A DNA stretch of 64,000 nt from a virus: positions 29,593 through 93,592 of the IMG/VR virus record IMGVR_UViG_3300042544_002482; one strand, 5' to 3'. Shown piece by piece: positions 17,770 through 26,575 of this stretch (position 1 is the first letter of the stretch; each line of letters begins with the position of its first letter). The notes under the pieces were generated by a model. It was not told where the DNA came from. It worked only from the letters and a program-made list of their open reading frames with translations, and ran no database searches. Both the position numbers and the translations under genes were made by a program.

Positions 17770-17968
17770 TTATAGTTGGGTCTTTTGGTTTGGTTGTATT
17801 GTGCCATTCCGATAGATAATATTGAATTCTATCACTCCATTCCTGTTTATCAACCTCTTCAAACCAAATGGTTAAAGCATCTAACGAATTAGCAATTTTT
17901 TCTAATGCCTTTACTTTTCTTGTTTCTAAGATTTGTTGTTCTTGTTCTTTTTCTACTTTTGTACTCAT
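17762..17968 (-). CDS. Small helical protein of unknown function
   Basis: A 68-aa, charged, probably alpha-helical protein. The N-terminal half is a likely coiled coil (EQEQQILETRKVKALEKIANSL in two overlapping parts) and the C-terminal half is rich in aromatics (IWFEEVD, EWSDRIQYYLSEWH). No cysteine, leader motif or membrane segment is present. It overlaps both neighbours, by 8 bases downstream and 4 upstream, so it is translated with the two glycosyltransferase genes around it. It is the only very small gene in the operon. It could be a partner subunit; it does not look like a ribosomal peptide precursor. Confidence 0.8.
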   Translation of the reverse strand: MSTKVEKEQEQQILETRKVKALEKIANSLDALTIWFEEVDKQEWSDRIQYYLSEWHNTTKPKDPTING

Positions 17969-18816
17969 ATTGATATTATTTTATTGTATAGTTTATTCCA
18001 TTGTTTGTATTGATTAAATTTTGGTTCTGTTAAATCTAAACCAAACATAAAATCTGGATTTGTTAAATCAATTTTAAATCTACATCTTCTTAGTTTATCA
18101 TACATTAACCTATATTCATCCGAATAAGCGTAAGGTTGTTTTATATTTGCAACATCTTTAATCCTATCGATTGATGTTCTATCCCATTTAAAATGGTGCA
18201 CTTGTACGCTATTATGTTTTGATATTAGTGGGTGATTCCACCCTTGCCATCTCCATGTTGTATGTCCATCTAATTTGGCGTAATGTTGCCCTGACGTTAA
18301 TTCAACGTGACCCTTTTTAATGCATATTTTATTTGGGTTGGCACCACTTAAAGGGTAACGGAAAAATCCCGCATTTGGGAATTGTTCCCATATTAGTTTG
18401 TCTTTTTTAATATCGACGAATTCACCGTCAATCCCAATTCTATCTATAAATCCACCTCTAACTAATACGTAACCATATTCATTACAACTTTTAATTATTG
18501 ATGGTAAATGGTCGTTTTCATATAAATGAAATTCATCAATATCCGCCACTACCCACCAATCGTTGGGGGATTTGTTTGTTACGAAGTTGTATAATTTTGT
18601 AACCTGTTCCCAATCAAAAATTCTATCCTTATGAACTTTAACAATTTTAACATTATCAAAATCACTAATAACCTCTTTTACCTCATTAACTAATAATGGG
18701 AATTCTTGGGTTTCATAAACAACAATATTAATTTCATCAACGTGAGATTGGTAATGATTAATAAAGTGTGGGAGTAATTCTATTCCGTGACCTATAACTG
18801 TAACTAATCTAATCAT
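17965..18816 (-). CDS. Glycosyltransferase family 2/92-like
   Basis: A 283-aa protein with a GT-A fold pattern. A first strand, LVTVIGHGIELLPHFINHY, is followed by INIVVYET, DNVKIVKVHKDRIFDWEQVTKLYN and the catalytic ADIDEFHLY at 91-99, in which D92 and D94 form the metal-binding DxD. Next come LVRGGFIDRIG and a histidine-rich HTTWRWQGWNHPLISKH segment. This is the arrangement of the family 2/92-type transferases common in capsule and lipopolysaccharide clusters. Sugar and acceptor are unknown. The start overlaps the methyltransferase gene by 4 bases. Confidence 0.87.
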   Translation of the reverse strand: MIRLVTVIGHGIELLPHFINHYQSHVDEINIVVYETQEFPLLVNEVKEVISDFDNVKIVKVHKDRIFDWEQVTKLYNFVTNKSPNDWWVVADIDEFHLYENDHLPSIIKSCNEYGYVLVRGGFIDRIGIDGEFVDIKKDKLIWEQFPNAGFFRYPLSGANPNKICIKKGHVELTSGQHYAKLDGHTTWRWQGWNHPLISKHNSVQVHHFKWDRTSIDRIKDVANIKQPYAYSDEYRLMYDKLRRCRFKIDLTNPDFMFGLDLTEPKFNQYKQWNKLYNKIISI

Positions 18817-19559
18817 TTTTTCCTGTTAATAATGGTAATACCGCTTGATGACGGCTTGTCCACTAATATACGGAAATTATGTAAATTAATCAAGTTCCAG
18901 GTAGGATTTTCTTGTAATTCTTTAATTAATTTGGATGGTCCATCAAATCTATGAAAGTCCTTTCGTTGGTCCTCAGATACGATTAAAGTTCTTTCATATT
19001 CAGAATCGGTATCGTGTATAATGATTATACCATTTTCAGATAATATCTGTGAATATAAATCAAAATCTTGTTTTACGCCTTCATATGAGTGGTCTCCATC
19101 AATAAACAACAAATCTATTTTTATATCCTGTAAAACAAAGAAATTATAATATGCTTCTTCAGATGTGGATTTAATAAAACGAGGATAGAAATTTTTACGG
19201 TAGAATGAGTCTTCGTTTTCTAGGTCATTAGGACCCCCTACACCGTTACAAGCATCCACGACATATGTTGACCCTATGTCACCCCAATTAAGGTCAGAAT
19301 CACCCTCAAATATCCCTTGTTTATGGAGATCTAATCTAGCCTGTGTTAATATCCTCGGTATGAAACCTCCACCCGACCCAATACAAACACAAGTCTTAAA
19401 TCTCATATGTTGTATAATAGAATACACAACAAGACCGTCTCCCATATGTAAATCTGTTGCACCATGTGTCCACCTATATGGTACAGGTTGGTCATTATTG
19501 TTAGTAATGTTTTTTCTAATATATTCTTCATTTGTTATCATTTCATCCAATTTGGCCAT
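18813..19559 (-). CDS. Class I SAM-dependent methyltransferase
   Basis: A 248-aa Rossmann-fold methyltransferase. The SAM-binding glycine loop VCIGSGGGF is at 58-66, the acidic motif IDLLFIDGDHSYEGV at 148-162 and the following strand IIIIHDTDS at 178-186. This layout matches the Methyltransf_24/cephalosporin-hydroxylase-like group often found beside glycosyltransferases, where members methylate sugars or small molecules. The substrate here is unknown. The gene overlaps both neighbours (4 bases downstream, 22 upstream). Methylation of a glycan made by the same operon is a reasonable but unproven role. Confidence 0.88.
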   Translation of the reverse strand: MAKLDEMITNEEYIRKNITNNNDQPVPYRWTHGATDLHMGDGLVVYSIIQHMRFKTCVCIGSGGGFIPRILTQARLDLHKQGIFEGDSDLNWGDIGSTYVVDACNGVGGPNDLENEDSFYRKNFYPRFIKSTSEEAYYNFFVLQDIKIDLLFIDGDHSYEGVKQDFDLYSQILSENGIIIIHDTDSEYERTLIVSEDQRKDFHRFDGPSKLIKELQENPTWNLINLHNFRILVDKPSSSGITIINRKK

Positions 19560-20272
19560 AAATGTCGTGGTGTATATCTTCTACTTATACTTATCATTTT
19601 ACCTTCTAATATTTTATACAATTCAATGTCTCTTTGTACTTCCATATTTGCGGATTTACAACTTATTTGTATTGATATTCCTTCACCCGCACCGATTATT
19701 TCTTTTTTCAAAGGTAAGTCTGAAAATTCTTTTACTACTTGTAATTTTTCATAATAATAGTAAAATGAATCCATATCAAATCCGTCTTTATTGATTACCA
19801 AAAAATATTCCCACATTGTTTCAAAATTAAAAAATGGTGGATATAGTTTAGCCGCATACTCAACATATGTTTTCCATTCTGGATTGGTTTCGTTGATTAA
19901 ATCTTTTACAAATTCTTTTTTTGCACTATGATTCAATAAGGTATCGATATATGAAACTCCACCTTTGAAATTATATGTTTTTAATGATTCTAAAAATGAG
20001 TAGTCTGTGACGTGTGTGTCTGCATCAAGTAGGATACAAATGTTGTGATTTTTTAAGATGTATTTTGGTAATATCATCTTATCCGAATATGATTTTAAAT
20101 GTCTATTGTATTGAATAATATGTACTTGTGGGTATTCGGTAAATTCTTCGGGTTTATCTGTTAATACGTAAACAGATAATTCAACATCTAATAGTTGTTT
20201 AATTTTTTCTTTGGTTCCTCTATAATAATAGTCCTCACCAAAACAAAATATACCAAATCCTATGTTATTCAT
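19538..20272 (-). CDS. Putative glycosyltransferase, GT8-like fold
   Basis: A 244-aa protein and the first gene of the 20-kb operon. VYVLTDKPEEF is at 34-44, HLKSYSDKMILPKYI at 58-72 and LLDADTHV at 81-88, with DAD at 83-85 as the metal site. GAGEGISIQIS lies near the C-terminus. The same set appears in 1715-2416, so the operon begins and nearly ends with related transferases. The sequence between its ATG and the upstream fibre gene is only 35 bases and contains the TATTTATA motif, so this is the likely promoter-proximal gene. Sugar transfer is inferred; the substrate is unknown. Confidence 0.85.
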   Translation of the reverse strand: MNNIGFGIFCFGEDYYYRGTKEKIKQLLDVELSVYVLTDKPEEFTEYPQVHIIQYNRHLKSYSDKMILPKYILKNHNICILLDADTHVTDYSFLESLKTYNFKGGVSYIDTLLNHSAKKEFVKDLINETNPEWKTYVEYAAKLYPPFFNFETMWEYFLVINKDGFDMDSFYYYYEKLQVVKEFSDLPLKKEIIGAGEGISIQISCKSANMEVQRDIELYKILEGKMISISRRYTPRHLWPNWMK

Positions 20273-20280
20273 AGGTAAAA

Positions 20281-20288
20281 TATAAATA
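20281..20288 (-). promoter_or_regulatory. Candidate phage promoter motif TATTTATA heading the 20-kb operon
   Basis: The coding strand reads TATTTATA, ending 8 bases before the ATG of 19538-20272. The same octamer recurs upstream of many other genes in the window. This is the only copy I found serving genes 1-20272. Its function as a promoter is inferred from recurrence and position. Confidence 0.5.
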
Positions 20289-20307
20289 ATTTATATTAAA
20301 ATGTAAA

Positions 20308-20892
20308 TTACATAGCCCCTAAAAACATTCCCGTAAATAAAAAGTAATCTGAGTAGAATCTACCAACGGTTCCACCGAAATATGGTCGAACACTAACATA
20401 ATCACCTATACCTAAATAAATGATACCGTGTGTATGAATACCATCTACGTGATTTGCAACAGCACCATGACCATATATGTTTAATGGGGTATATCCTTCG
20501 TTCCAAGAATCCACACCGTTTTTACCAAATCCAAAATGAATATATCCTGAGGTTGAGTTATTATCGTTATAATAATATGCTTGTGCGTAGAAATAATAAT
20601 GTCCCGCTAATGGTGCGGTGAATCTACCTGTTGCATTACTAAATCCAGAACCAACTTGAGTTGATGTGTATCCCATTTGACTACCGACTTCTCTCCATCC
20701 TGTTCCACCGAAATTACCGGAATATAACCAACTACCGACAGTTCCTGCGGCATTAAAAGATGGTTGTCCTGATGCCCGTAAGTTTGTACCAACACTTAAA
20801 TTACCATTCAAAGATACTGCAGTTTCAAACGCACCAGAGTTTTGATTTATTGTTGATTCAGTATATGTTGTATCTCCTACGTATATTGCCAT
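20308..20892 (-). CDS. C1q-like virion protein (tail fibre head)
   Basis: A 194-aa protein. Residues about 60-194 fit the C1q/TNF-like jelly roll: TGRFTAPLAGHYYFYAQAY, then SGYIHFGFGKNG, LGIGDYVSVRPYFGG and a final aromatic strand FLFTGMFLGA. The N-terminal 55 residues (AIYVGDTTYTESTI, LSLNGN-like) resemble fibre neck segments. C1q-like trimers commonly form the tips of phage fibres, which suggests receptor contact. Two similar genes follow upstream (20896-21483, 21805-22398). This is the last gene of the fibre region; its stop is 35 bases from the modification operon. Confidence 0.85.
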   Translation of the reverse strand: MAIYVGDTTYTESTINQNSGAFETAVSLNGNLSVGTNLRASGQPSFNAAGTVGSWLYSGNFGGTGWREVGSQMGYTSTQVGSGFSNATGRFTAPLAGHYYFYAQAYYYNDNNSTSGYIHFGFGKNGVDSWNEGYTPLNIYGHGAVANHVDGIHTHGIIYLGIGDYVSVRPYFGGTVGRFYSDYFLFTGMFLGAM

Positions 20893-20895
20893 AAT

Positions 20896-21483
20896 TTAAC
20901 CTATTAAATATCCACAAAATAATGTATAACTACCATAAATTCTACCAATAGTTCCACCCCAATATGGGATAATACTAACATAGTCACCGACACCTAAACT
21001 CATTATTGCTGATACGTTTATACCATCTGAGTGTTGAGCTAATTCCCCATGACCATAAATATTATATGGTGTCCTACTATTGTTCCAAGTTACATTACCA
21101 TTTACTGCTAATTGGTAATGAATATATCCTGATGTACTATTACTATCAATATTATAGTACGCTGAGGAGTGAAAATAGTACTTTCCTGCAACGGGTGCGG
21201 TGTATCTACCAGTAGACGTACTGAATCCATAAGACCCCGCACCTTGTTGTGATACTCCCCAACCTACTGGACTTCCTAATTCTCTCCATGCACCACCTCC
21301 ACCAAATGAAGATGGGTAAATCCATGCACCACTACCGTTTGCATTAAATGCTGGTTGAACACCAATAGTTGTTGAAAAAGCAGAGGGTGATGGTTGGACT
21401 AGGTTACCAGTCAACGCTAACGCACTACTTGCTCCTGCGATTGTATTGTTACTATATGTTGCTCCCCCTAAATAAATTGGCAT
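20896..21483 (-). CDS. C1q-like virion protein (tail fibre head)
   Basis: A 195-aa paralogue of the product of 20308-20892. The N-terminus (PIYLGGATYSNNTIAG) and the C1q core (TGRYTAPVAGKYYFHSSAYY, SGYIHYQLAVNG, LGVGDYVSIIPYWGGTIGR, YTLFCGYLIG) correspond block by block. The shared YNIYGHGELAQHSDGI region matches the YGHGAVANHVDGI of its neighbour, which indicates tandem duplication with divergence in exposed loops. The gene ends 3 bases before the next ATG. Probable role: fibre tip or a minor capsid decoration; which structure carries it is not readable. Confidence 0.85.
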   Translation of the reverse strand: MPIYLGGATYSNNTIAGASSALALTGNLVQPSPSAFSTTIGVQPAFNANGSGAWIYPSSFGGGGAWRELGSPVGWGVSQQGAGSYGFSTSTGRYTAPVAGKYYFHSSAYYNIDSNSTSGYIHYQLAVNGNVTWNNSRTPYNIYGHGELAQHSDGINVSAIMSLGVGDYVSIIPYWGGTIGRIYGSYTLFCGYLIG

Positions 21484-21773
21484 TATAAAAATGGATCTGG
21501 TGATGGGTTTATTATATCATTATAAACGTCCGGTTGAATTTGACTTCTTTCTTCGGCTGAAACAATATTTGAAGCCATAACAATATCATCTTTTGAACCA
21601 GATATTGTTTCACCCGCTTCTAATTTTCTTTTTATTTCATTATTTACAATTTCATCAATTGCCGATTCACATCTTGCAAATACAAAATTTTCAATCCAAT
21701 CTTGTGGGTCAACTGCAACCCATCTTAACGCTTTATCTTGTGCGTCTGTTAATGTTACTGTGTACTGTGCCAT
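21483..21773 (-). CDS. Small conserved phage protein, unknown function
   Basis: A 96-aa soluble protein starting MAQYTVTLTDAQDKALRWVAVDPQDW. It has a helix-rich centre (CESAIDEIVNNEIKRKLEAG) and ends with a short proline-rich tail. Proteins of this pattern occur next to tail-fibre genes in marine T4-like phages, without known function. It overlaps the following C1q-like gene by one base and its start lies downstream of a TATTTATA motif. An A-rich leader precedes the ATG. It could be an assembly factor for the C1q-like proteins, but nothing in the sequence proves it. Confidence 0.75.
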   Translation of the reverse strand: MAQYTVTLTDAQDKALRWVAVDPQDWIENFVFARCESAIDEIVNNEIKRKLEAGETISGSKDDIVMASNIVSAEERSQIQPDVYNDIINPSPDPFL

Positions 21774-21786
21774 ATTTTTTGTTTTT

Positions 21787-21794
21787 TATAAATA
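21787..21794 (-). promoter_or_regulatory. Candidate phage promoter motif TATTTATA
   Basis: Coding-strand TATTTATA, 13 bases upstream of the ATG at 21773, followed by an A-rich leader. It is one of the recurring copies. Confidence 0.4.
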
Positions 21795-21804
21795 TAATTA
21801 ATTT

Positions 21805-22398
21805 TTAACCAATTTTCCACCCCCAAAATCCTGTGTGTGCACCATAAAGTCTAGTTGTGTTCGCATTAATATAAACTCTAATGTCGACATAGTCACCCGC
21901 AGCTAATGACATAACCCCCGATACACAAATACCATCGGGATAATTCGCCGCTGCACCATATGTGTAAATTGTATATGGTGTTTGACCATTATTCCAACCT
22001 AATCCTCCATTTTTTGCAAATTGTGGGTGAATGTAACCAGCTCCAGTATTATATGGTGCAGATATATCGTTTAACATGTAAAGATTCATCATAAAATGAT
22101 AATAACCCGCAGATGGTGCAGTAAATCTACCAGTACTAGTACTAAAATTATTTGTTCTATCTGTCGTTACCCACGCTATTCTTGAATCTAATATATTCCA
22201 ATTTGCTGCTCCATTCCAACCGGCATCGTTTGGGTACCGCCACGCATTTAATGAACCGTTTGCTCTGAATATAGGGTTGTTAATACCTCTTCTATGCCAA
22301 CCACTAATTGCCAATGATGTGCTTGGTAATGACAATGTACCAGATGCCGGTGTAATTGTTTTATCTCCAAATATTGTACCTTCTACATTTAATGGCAT
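21805..22398 (-). CDS. C1q-like virion protein (tail fibre head)
   Basis: A 197-aa third member of the C1q-like set. TGRFTAPSAGYYHFMMNLYML, GYIHPQFAKNGGLGW, LAAGDYVDIRVYINANTTR and HTGFWGWKIG correspond to the jelly-roll strands of its neighbours. The N-terminus PLNVEGTIFGDKTI is again a short neck. It is more diverged in the loops than the other two are from each other. It sits immediately after the 1246-aa fibre gene with one intervening base, so it may be the detachable tip of that fibre. That pairing is inferred from order only. Confidence 0.85.
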   Translation of the reverse strand: MPLNVEGTIFGDKTITPASGTLSLPSTSLAISGWHRRGINNPIFRANGSLNAWRYPNDAGWNGAANWNILDSRIAWVTTDRTNNFSTSTGRFTAPSAGYYHFMMNLYMLNDISAPYNTGAGYIHPQFAKNGGLGWNNGQTPYTIYTYGAAANYPDGICVSGVMSLAAGDYVDIRVYINANTTRLYGAHTGFWGWKIG

Positions 22399-22399
22399 A

Positions 22400-25300
22400 C
22401 TATACTATTTCTGTTAAATCTATTTTGAACTTCTTACCATTCTTATTATTGATGATGTATAAGTTTTCATTACCTTCCTGTATAGTCCAATCACCTGTTG
22501 TTCCATCTATTTCATTTCCACCTTCTTTACCTTCATTACTTAAGTGTAAGTCATTCGTAAATAAGTTAGCCCATCTAAGTGATGAACTACCTAAATTGTA
22601 TGAATTGTTTGCGGATGGTATTAAATTCGTGTGACTTCTAACGTTACTATCACCGTTGGATATTGAAAATAGTACGGTACCTAAATCCTCGGTATCAAAA
22701 AATCTAATACCTCCATATCCAGGTGTTGCACCCATACGAATTCCCGTATGCCATCTTAAATCTAATTTAGTATAGTTACCACCAACGTTTTCTAAGTTTG
22801 TACCTATGTAGTAGTTTGCCACTGCGTCACTATCTCCGCCACCAAAGAATAATCTTGTTGACGATACTGCATTATAGGCGTTGTTTGAATAGTTACCCGC
22901 TATAACCAAATAACCACTTGTAACAGCATTACTTGATAAAGTACCAGTACTACCTGCGGTTGTTGCGGATGTTGCGGATGTTGCGGATGTTGCGGTTGAT
23001 GCATTACCTATAAAATTACCACTATTATCAATGTAAGATACATCTGTTCCATTTCTTCTAAACTGAACAATTCTATCTGAACCACTATCAGACACTATAT
23101 ACCATCTTGCTGCGTGATATTGTATTTTTCCTTGAGTTCCTGGGTCACCAGTCCAGTTAGAAGTTGAATTGCTTCTTATATCTGTATTTGTTATTGTTAT
23201 AGTACCAGTCATTGTACCTCCAGCTAATGGAAGTTTAGTTGTGTCTGACGTTATAAATCCCGCACCATTTGTAAGTTGATTAGTATTTGTTGGAATAGTT
23301 GCCGAACTATACGCTAAAGACCCTAAACCTAAGAAAGATTGTACTTTAGCCGCAGTTGCTGACCGGTGATAGTTATCACCGAACTTAGCCACAATATGTG
23401 TTATTGTTCCTGTACTTACATCATCAGTTGTATTTATATAACTATAAAATCCATAGTTACCAGTTATATGTCCACTACCATCTCTATATACTATAGTATT
23501 CGCAGTGGCTGCAGCTGTAGGATTGTTAAACCCTGATATAGACCCCGCAGTTCCGTCAACACTTACTCCTGTTAATGTTTGTGAAGCCGACCCTCTACCT
23601 AACGATATGGATGTTGTTCCAACGTGGAACGATGAATTTGTTAATTGTGCATTACTAATTCCAGTTACTTGTGCAGAACCAGAGAAAACACCAACAGCGT
23701 TTAATCTTGTTAAGATACCACTTGCATAGTTTGTTGTTGATGTTAAATCAATTTGTGATGAACCTGAAACCAATCCACCAGGAATGCTACTAATAGAACC
23801 AAAAGTAATCTGACTAGACCCAGAAACCAATGCAGGTTTATCGGTTATACCATTAAAAGATATTTGAGCGGAACCCGATACTACACTAATACCGTTAAAA
23901 AACGCTCCCGAATGTATTGTTGTTCCATTTAATACTTGTGATGAACCTGAAACAGTTCCCGAAGGTAATAATGACACCACCTGAGATGAACCAGAAACTA
24001 TACCTGTCGGTATGTTAGATAAACCTGTATATGATATTTGTGATGAACCCGATACCAATGTTGTTCCCTGAGAAACTATTGTTGAGGTAATGATTACACT
24101 ACCTGTTATTTCTGTATTATTCTTTAGACTAATTTTACTTCCATTATCAAAAATACTTGAAGTGGTTAAATGGTGACCATGACCATTGTCTTCAACCTTG
24201 GTTAAAAAGTTTCCAACTAGTGTTGGTGCATTATCTATACCCGTACCCAATGGTCCGTATAATAAAATACTTGCATCATCGGTACCAACATCTGAATGTT
24301 GAAATTTCCAATTGTTTGTTAGTGAGTCATAAAACAAAGACGCGGTAACATTTGTTGACCCCGAATCAAAAACAGAAATACCCGCATATCTAATTGCTGG
24401 TGTGTTAGAGTTTAATATAATTTTATTTGTACCAATACTAACGGCAGATGCTGTTATATTTTCTAAAGAAGATGATCCTTGTACAATTAAGTTTTGTGAT
24501 ATATAAAGTGAACCAGTTATGGTTTGATCACCTTTGAATATGTTACTACCTGTTGTTGCATATCTACCTTCAATAGTTGTAAGTCTAGTATTGTGTGAAG
24601 TGTCTGTTGAACTAAATGACGAACTAAGTGAATTCATTGATGAACTCAAATCATTTACACTTGTTGCAACAGAAGAACTAAATGTTGAATATCCTGTTGT
24701 TCCTGTTAATATAACTTGGGAACTTCCTGATATGACACCATCACTATTTAATTTAGATTTGATTGTTGTGTTGATGGACGAAGTAAAAGTATTTAAACTA
24801 CCTGTACTTGTTTCAATTGCCGATAATCTATTAATTGCTGATGCCGTAAATGTATTTAAATTACCCCCAGCACTTTCTAAATTACCTATTCTAGTGTTAA
24901 CAGAAGAACTAAAATCTGTAAGGTTTATTCCTTCGATTGTACCTGTAATATCAATAGAACCCGATACAACAATATCGTTTGCAAAAACAACTGGTGTTCC
25001 ACCTACTGAAGATTGGATTTTTTGTCCGTTTAGTATTTCAACAGGACCTTTTAACATTATCTTACCGTTTGTTGGGTCCAATAATATGTCTCCGTCTGCA
25101 CTAGATTTTAATTCAATGTCACCATCCGCAGTTTGTAAAATAATAGAGTCAGTTGTACCTTCTAATATTTTTAATGATTGACCTGTGTCGGTTGTAATTG
25201 TTAATTCCTGTGCTGTTGACGAAATTACTTTTGTTCCATCAATGTATAATGAACCCGATGAGATATAAACGTCTCTCCATTGATACTCCGCACTACCTAA

Positions 25301-26140
25301 GTCATATGTGTTATCAACAGAAGGTAATATTGATCCGCTATGTGTTTGTGTTCCTTTAAATAAATTTGAACCCGTCGTTGCATAACTTCCAGTTTTATTT
25401 TCAATTGAATCTACTCTGTTTTTTGTGTTTAATGTTGTTGTTGCAACTGAAGAACTTAAAGAACCAATACTAGAACTCAACTCACTAGTTGTTGTTGCAA
25501 TCGAAGAAGATAAAAATCCAATACTTGATGTTAATGAAGAGCTAAATGTATTATAATTTGTTGTTCCACTAATATCAACTTGAATACTACCTGAAATAAC
25601 GTTTTCAGTGTTTAATTTAGATTTGATTGTTGTATCAATAGACGAAGTAAAACTATTTAAACTTCCTGACGATGTTTCTAATGCTGAAACTCTACTATTA
25701 TTACTTGAAGTATATGATTGAAACGTTGTTTCGTCTAATTTACCCGTACCAATCGCTTGTCCATTTAATGATATTGAACCCGTAATTTGAACAGAACCTG
25801 TAAATTGATGTACATCATTATCATCGTTACCAAACATAGATGAACCACTAGCAAAACTTGTGGTCATATAAGTTACAGATGAACTTACAATATAATTGGT
25901 TGCAATAATTGATCCTGTAACGGATAAATCACCTTGAATTTGGGTACTTTTATTAACAGTGAATCCTGTTGTCGAAATGGACGCTGTAGCGTTTCCACTC
26001 GATATTTGAGATAAATTTAAACCAGTTACACCACTAGCTGGTAGATTGTATAAACCACCACCATCACCTATATATGAGCCGGTAAATGCTGAGGCCGTAA
26101 CTGACCCCGAAATATTGAATATCGAACCGTAGAATTCCAT
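22400..26140 (-). CDS. Long modular tail fibre protein
   Basis: A 1246-aa protein of Ser/Gly/Thr-rich repeats. SGS and SGSSQ units recur every 15-25 residues and are separated by predicted coiled-coil-like stretches (RLSAIETSTGSL). Residues about 265-395 carry the shared cassette YDLGSAEYQWRDVYISSGSLYIDG and following, found in three other fibres. The C-terminus (LGSSSLRWANLFTNDLHLS, then GDWTIQEGNENLYIINN) matches the end of the product of 27278-29740 and is typical of marine phage fibres. It probably forms a trimeric rod. No S74 chaperone is present. A 9-base tandem repeat occurs at 22955-22999. Confidence 0.88.
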   Translation of the reverse strand: MEFYGSIFNISGSVTASAFTGSYIGDGGGLYNLPASGVTGLNLSQISSGNATASISTTGFTVNKSTQIQGDLSVTGSIIATNYIVSSSVTYMTTSFASGSSMFGNDDNDVHQFTGSVQITGSISLNGQAIGTGKLDETTFQSYTSSNNSRVSALETSSGSLNSFTSSIDTTIKSKLNTENVISGSIQVDISGTTNYNTFSSSLTSSIGFLSSSIATTTSELSSSIGSLSSSVATTTLNTKNRVDSIENKTGSYATTGSNLFKGTQTHSGSILPSVDNTYDLGSAEYQWRDVYISSGSLYIDGTKVISSTAQELTITTDTGQSLKILEGTTDSIILQTADGDIELKSSADGDILLDPTNGKIMLKGPVEILNGQKIQSSVGGTPVVFANDIVVSGSIDITGTIEGINLTDFSSSVNTRIGNLESAGGNLNTFTASAINRLSAIETSTGSLNTFTSSINTTIKSKLNSDGVISGSSQVILTGTTGYSTFSSSVATSVNDLSSSMNSLSSSFSSTDTSHNTRLTTIEGRYATTGSNIFKGDQTITGSLYISQNLIVQGSSSLENITASAVSIGTNKIILNSNTPAIRYAGISVFDSGSTNVTASLFYDSLTNNWKFQHSDVGTDDASILLYGPLGTGIDNAPTLVGNFLTKVEDNGHGHHLTTSSIFDNGSKISLKNNTEITGSVIITSTIVSQGTTLVSGSSQISYTGLSNIPTGIVSGSSQVVSLLPSGTVSGSSQVLNGTTIHSGAFFNGISVVSGSAQISFNGITDKPALVSGSSQITFGSISSIPGGLVSGSSQIDLTSTTNYASGILTRLNAVGVFSGSAQVTGISNAQLTNSSFHVGTTSISLGRGSASQTLTGVSVDGTAGSISGFNNPTAAATANTIVYRDGSGHITGNYGFYSYINTTDDVSTGTITHIVAKFGDNYHRSATAAKVQSFLGLGSLAYSSATIPTNTNQLTNGAGFITSDTTKLPLAGGTMTGTITITNTDIRSNSTSNWTGDPGTQGKIQYHAARWYIVSDSGSDRIVQFRRNGTDVSYIDNSGNFIGNASTATSATSATSATTAGSTGTLSSNAVTSGYLVIAGNYSNNAYNAVSSTRLFFGGGDSDAVANYYIGTNLENVGGNYTKLDLRWHTGIRMGATPGYGGIRFFDTEDLGTVLFSISNGDSNVRSHTNLIPSANNSYNLGSSSLRWANLFTNDLHLSNEGKEGGNEIDGTTGDWTIQEGNENLYIINNKNGKKFKIDLTEIV
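22955..22999. repeat. Five tandem 9-base units in a fibre gene
   Basis: Units of the form TGCGGATGT (plus strand) run five times, the first and last with one or two changes. They encode a repeated Thr-Ser-Ala tripeptide in the 1246-aa fibre. Length variation by slippage would stay in frame. Confidence 0.85.
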
Positions 26141-26156
26141 TAATTTATAGTTTAAC

Positions 26157-26164
26157 TATAAATA
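26157..26164 (-). promoter_or_regulatory. Candidate phage promoter motif TATTTATA
   Basis: Coding strand AGTATTTATAGTT, with the octamer ending 16 bases before the ATG of the 1246-aa fibre gene. It lies in the short gap after the 120-aa gene. Confidence 0.45.
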
Positions 26165-26194
26165 CTTGAGATATCGGTTATGGGGCGATATTAT

Positions 26195-26557
26195 TTAAGG
26201 TATGATGAGTTCTAACGAACCATCCCAAGGATTTGGATTCTCTTGATTTGACCAATCTCTAACTGCATCAATGAAAACACCCATTTTTGTGACCTTTTCT
26301 GCGTCATTTTCTCTAAGAATATTAGATTGTTTCCATGAAGGATAATATTTGAAAATATGTTCTTGAGCAAATTCATTTATTTCTGAATTTTCCCACTCAA
26401 TATAAAGTTCTTCATCTGTTTTTGTGTAAACTAAAACAGGTGGGTCTTGCGTAAAGTCATAAACTTCCTTATATTTTAATAAATCGTCTTTACAAGTAAT
26501 TCCTTTATTTTCTTTTGGACCATTCCAAATACAAATTTCATATTCTATAATTTTCAT
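26195..26557 (-). CDS. Hypothetical protein in fibre region
   Basis: A 120-aa soluble acidic protein, rich in Trp and Glu (YEICIWNGPKENKG, EELYIEWENSEINEF, WKQSN, DWSNQENPNPWDGSLELIIP). No signal peptide, membrane segment or known catalytic motif is visible. It sits between two structural genes and is preceded by an A-rich leader. Size and position would fit a fibre assembly chaperone or a small virion protein, but I do not recognise the family. Confidence 0.7.
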   Translation of the reverse strand: MKIIEYEICIWNGPKENKGITCKDDLLKYKEVYDFTQDPPVLVYTKTDEELYIEWENSEINEFAQEHIFKYYPSWKQSNILRENDAEKVTKMGVFIDAVRDWSNQENPNPWDGSLELIIP

Positions 26558-26575
26558 ATTAATAAATTTTAAAAA

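Noticed and set aside
17762-17968. The 68-aa protein as a RiPP precursor for the radical SAM enzymes
   Set aside because: No leader/core layout, no Cys, no Gly-Gly cleavage site, and a helical charged sequence that resembles a partner subunit.
20308-22398. C1q-like genes as part of a diversity-generating retroelement
   Set aside because: No reverse transcriptase gene or template repeat was seen near the variable-looking proteins.
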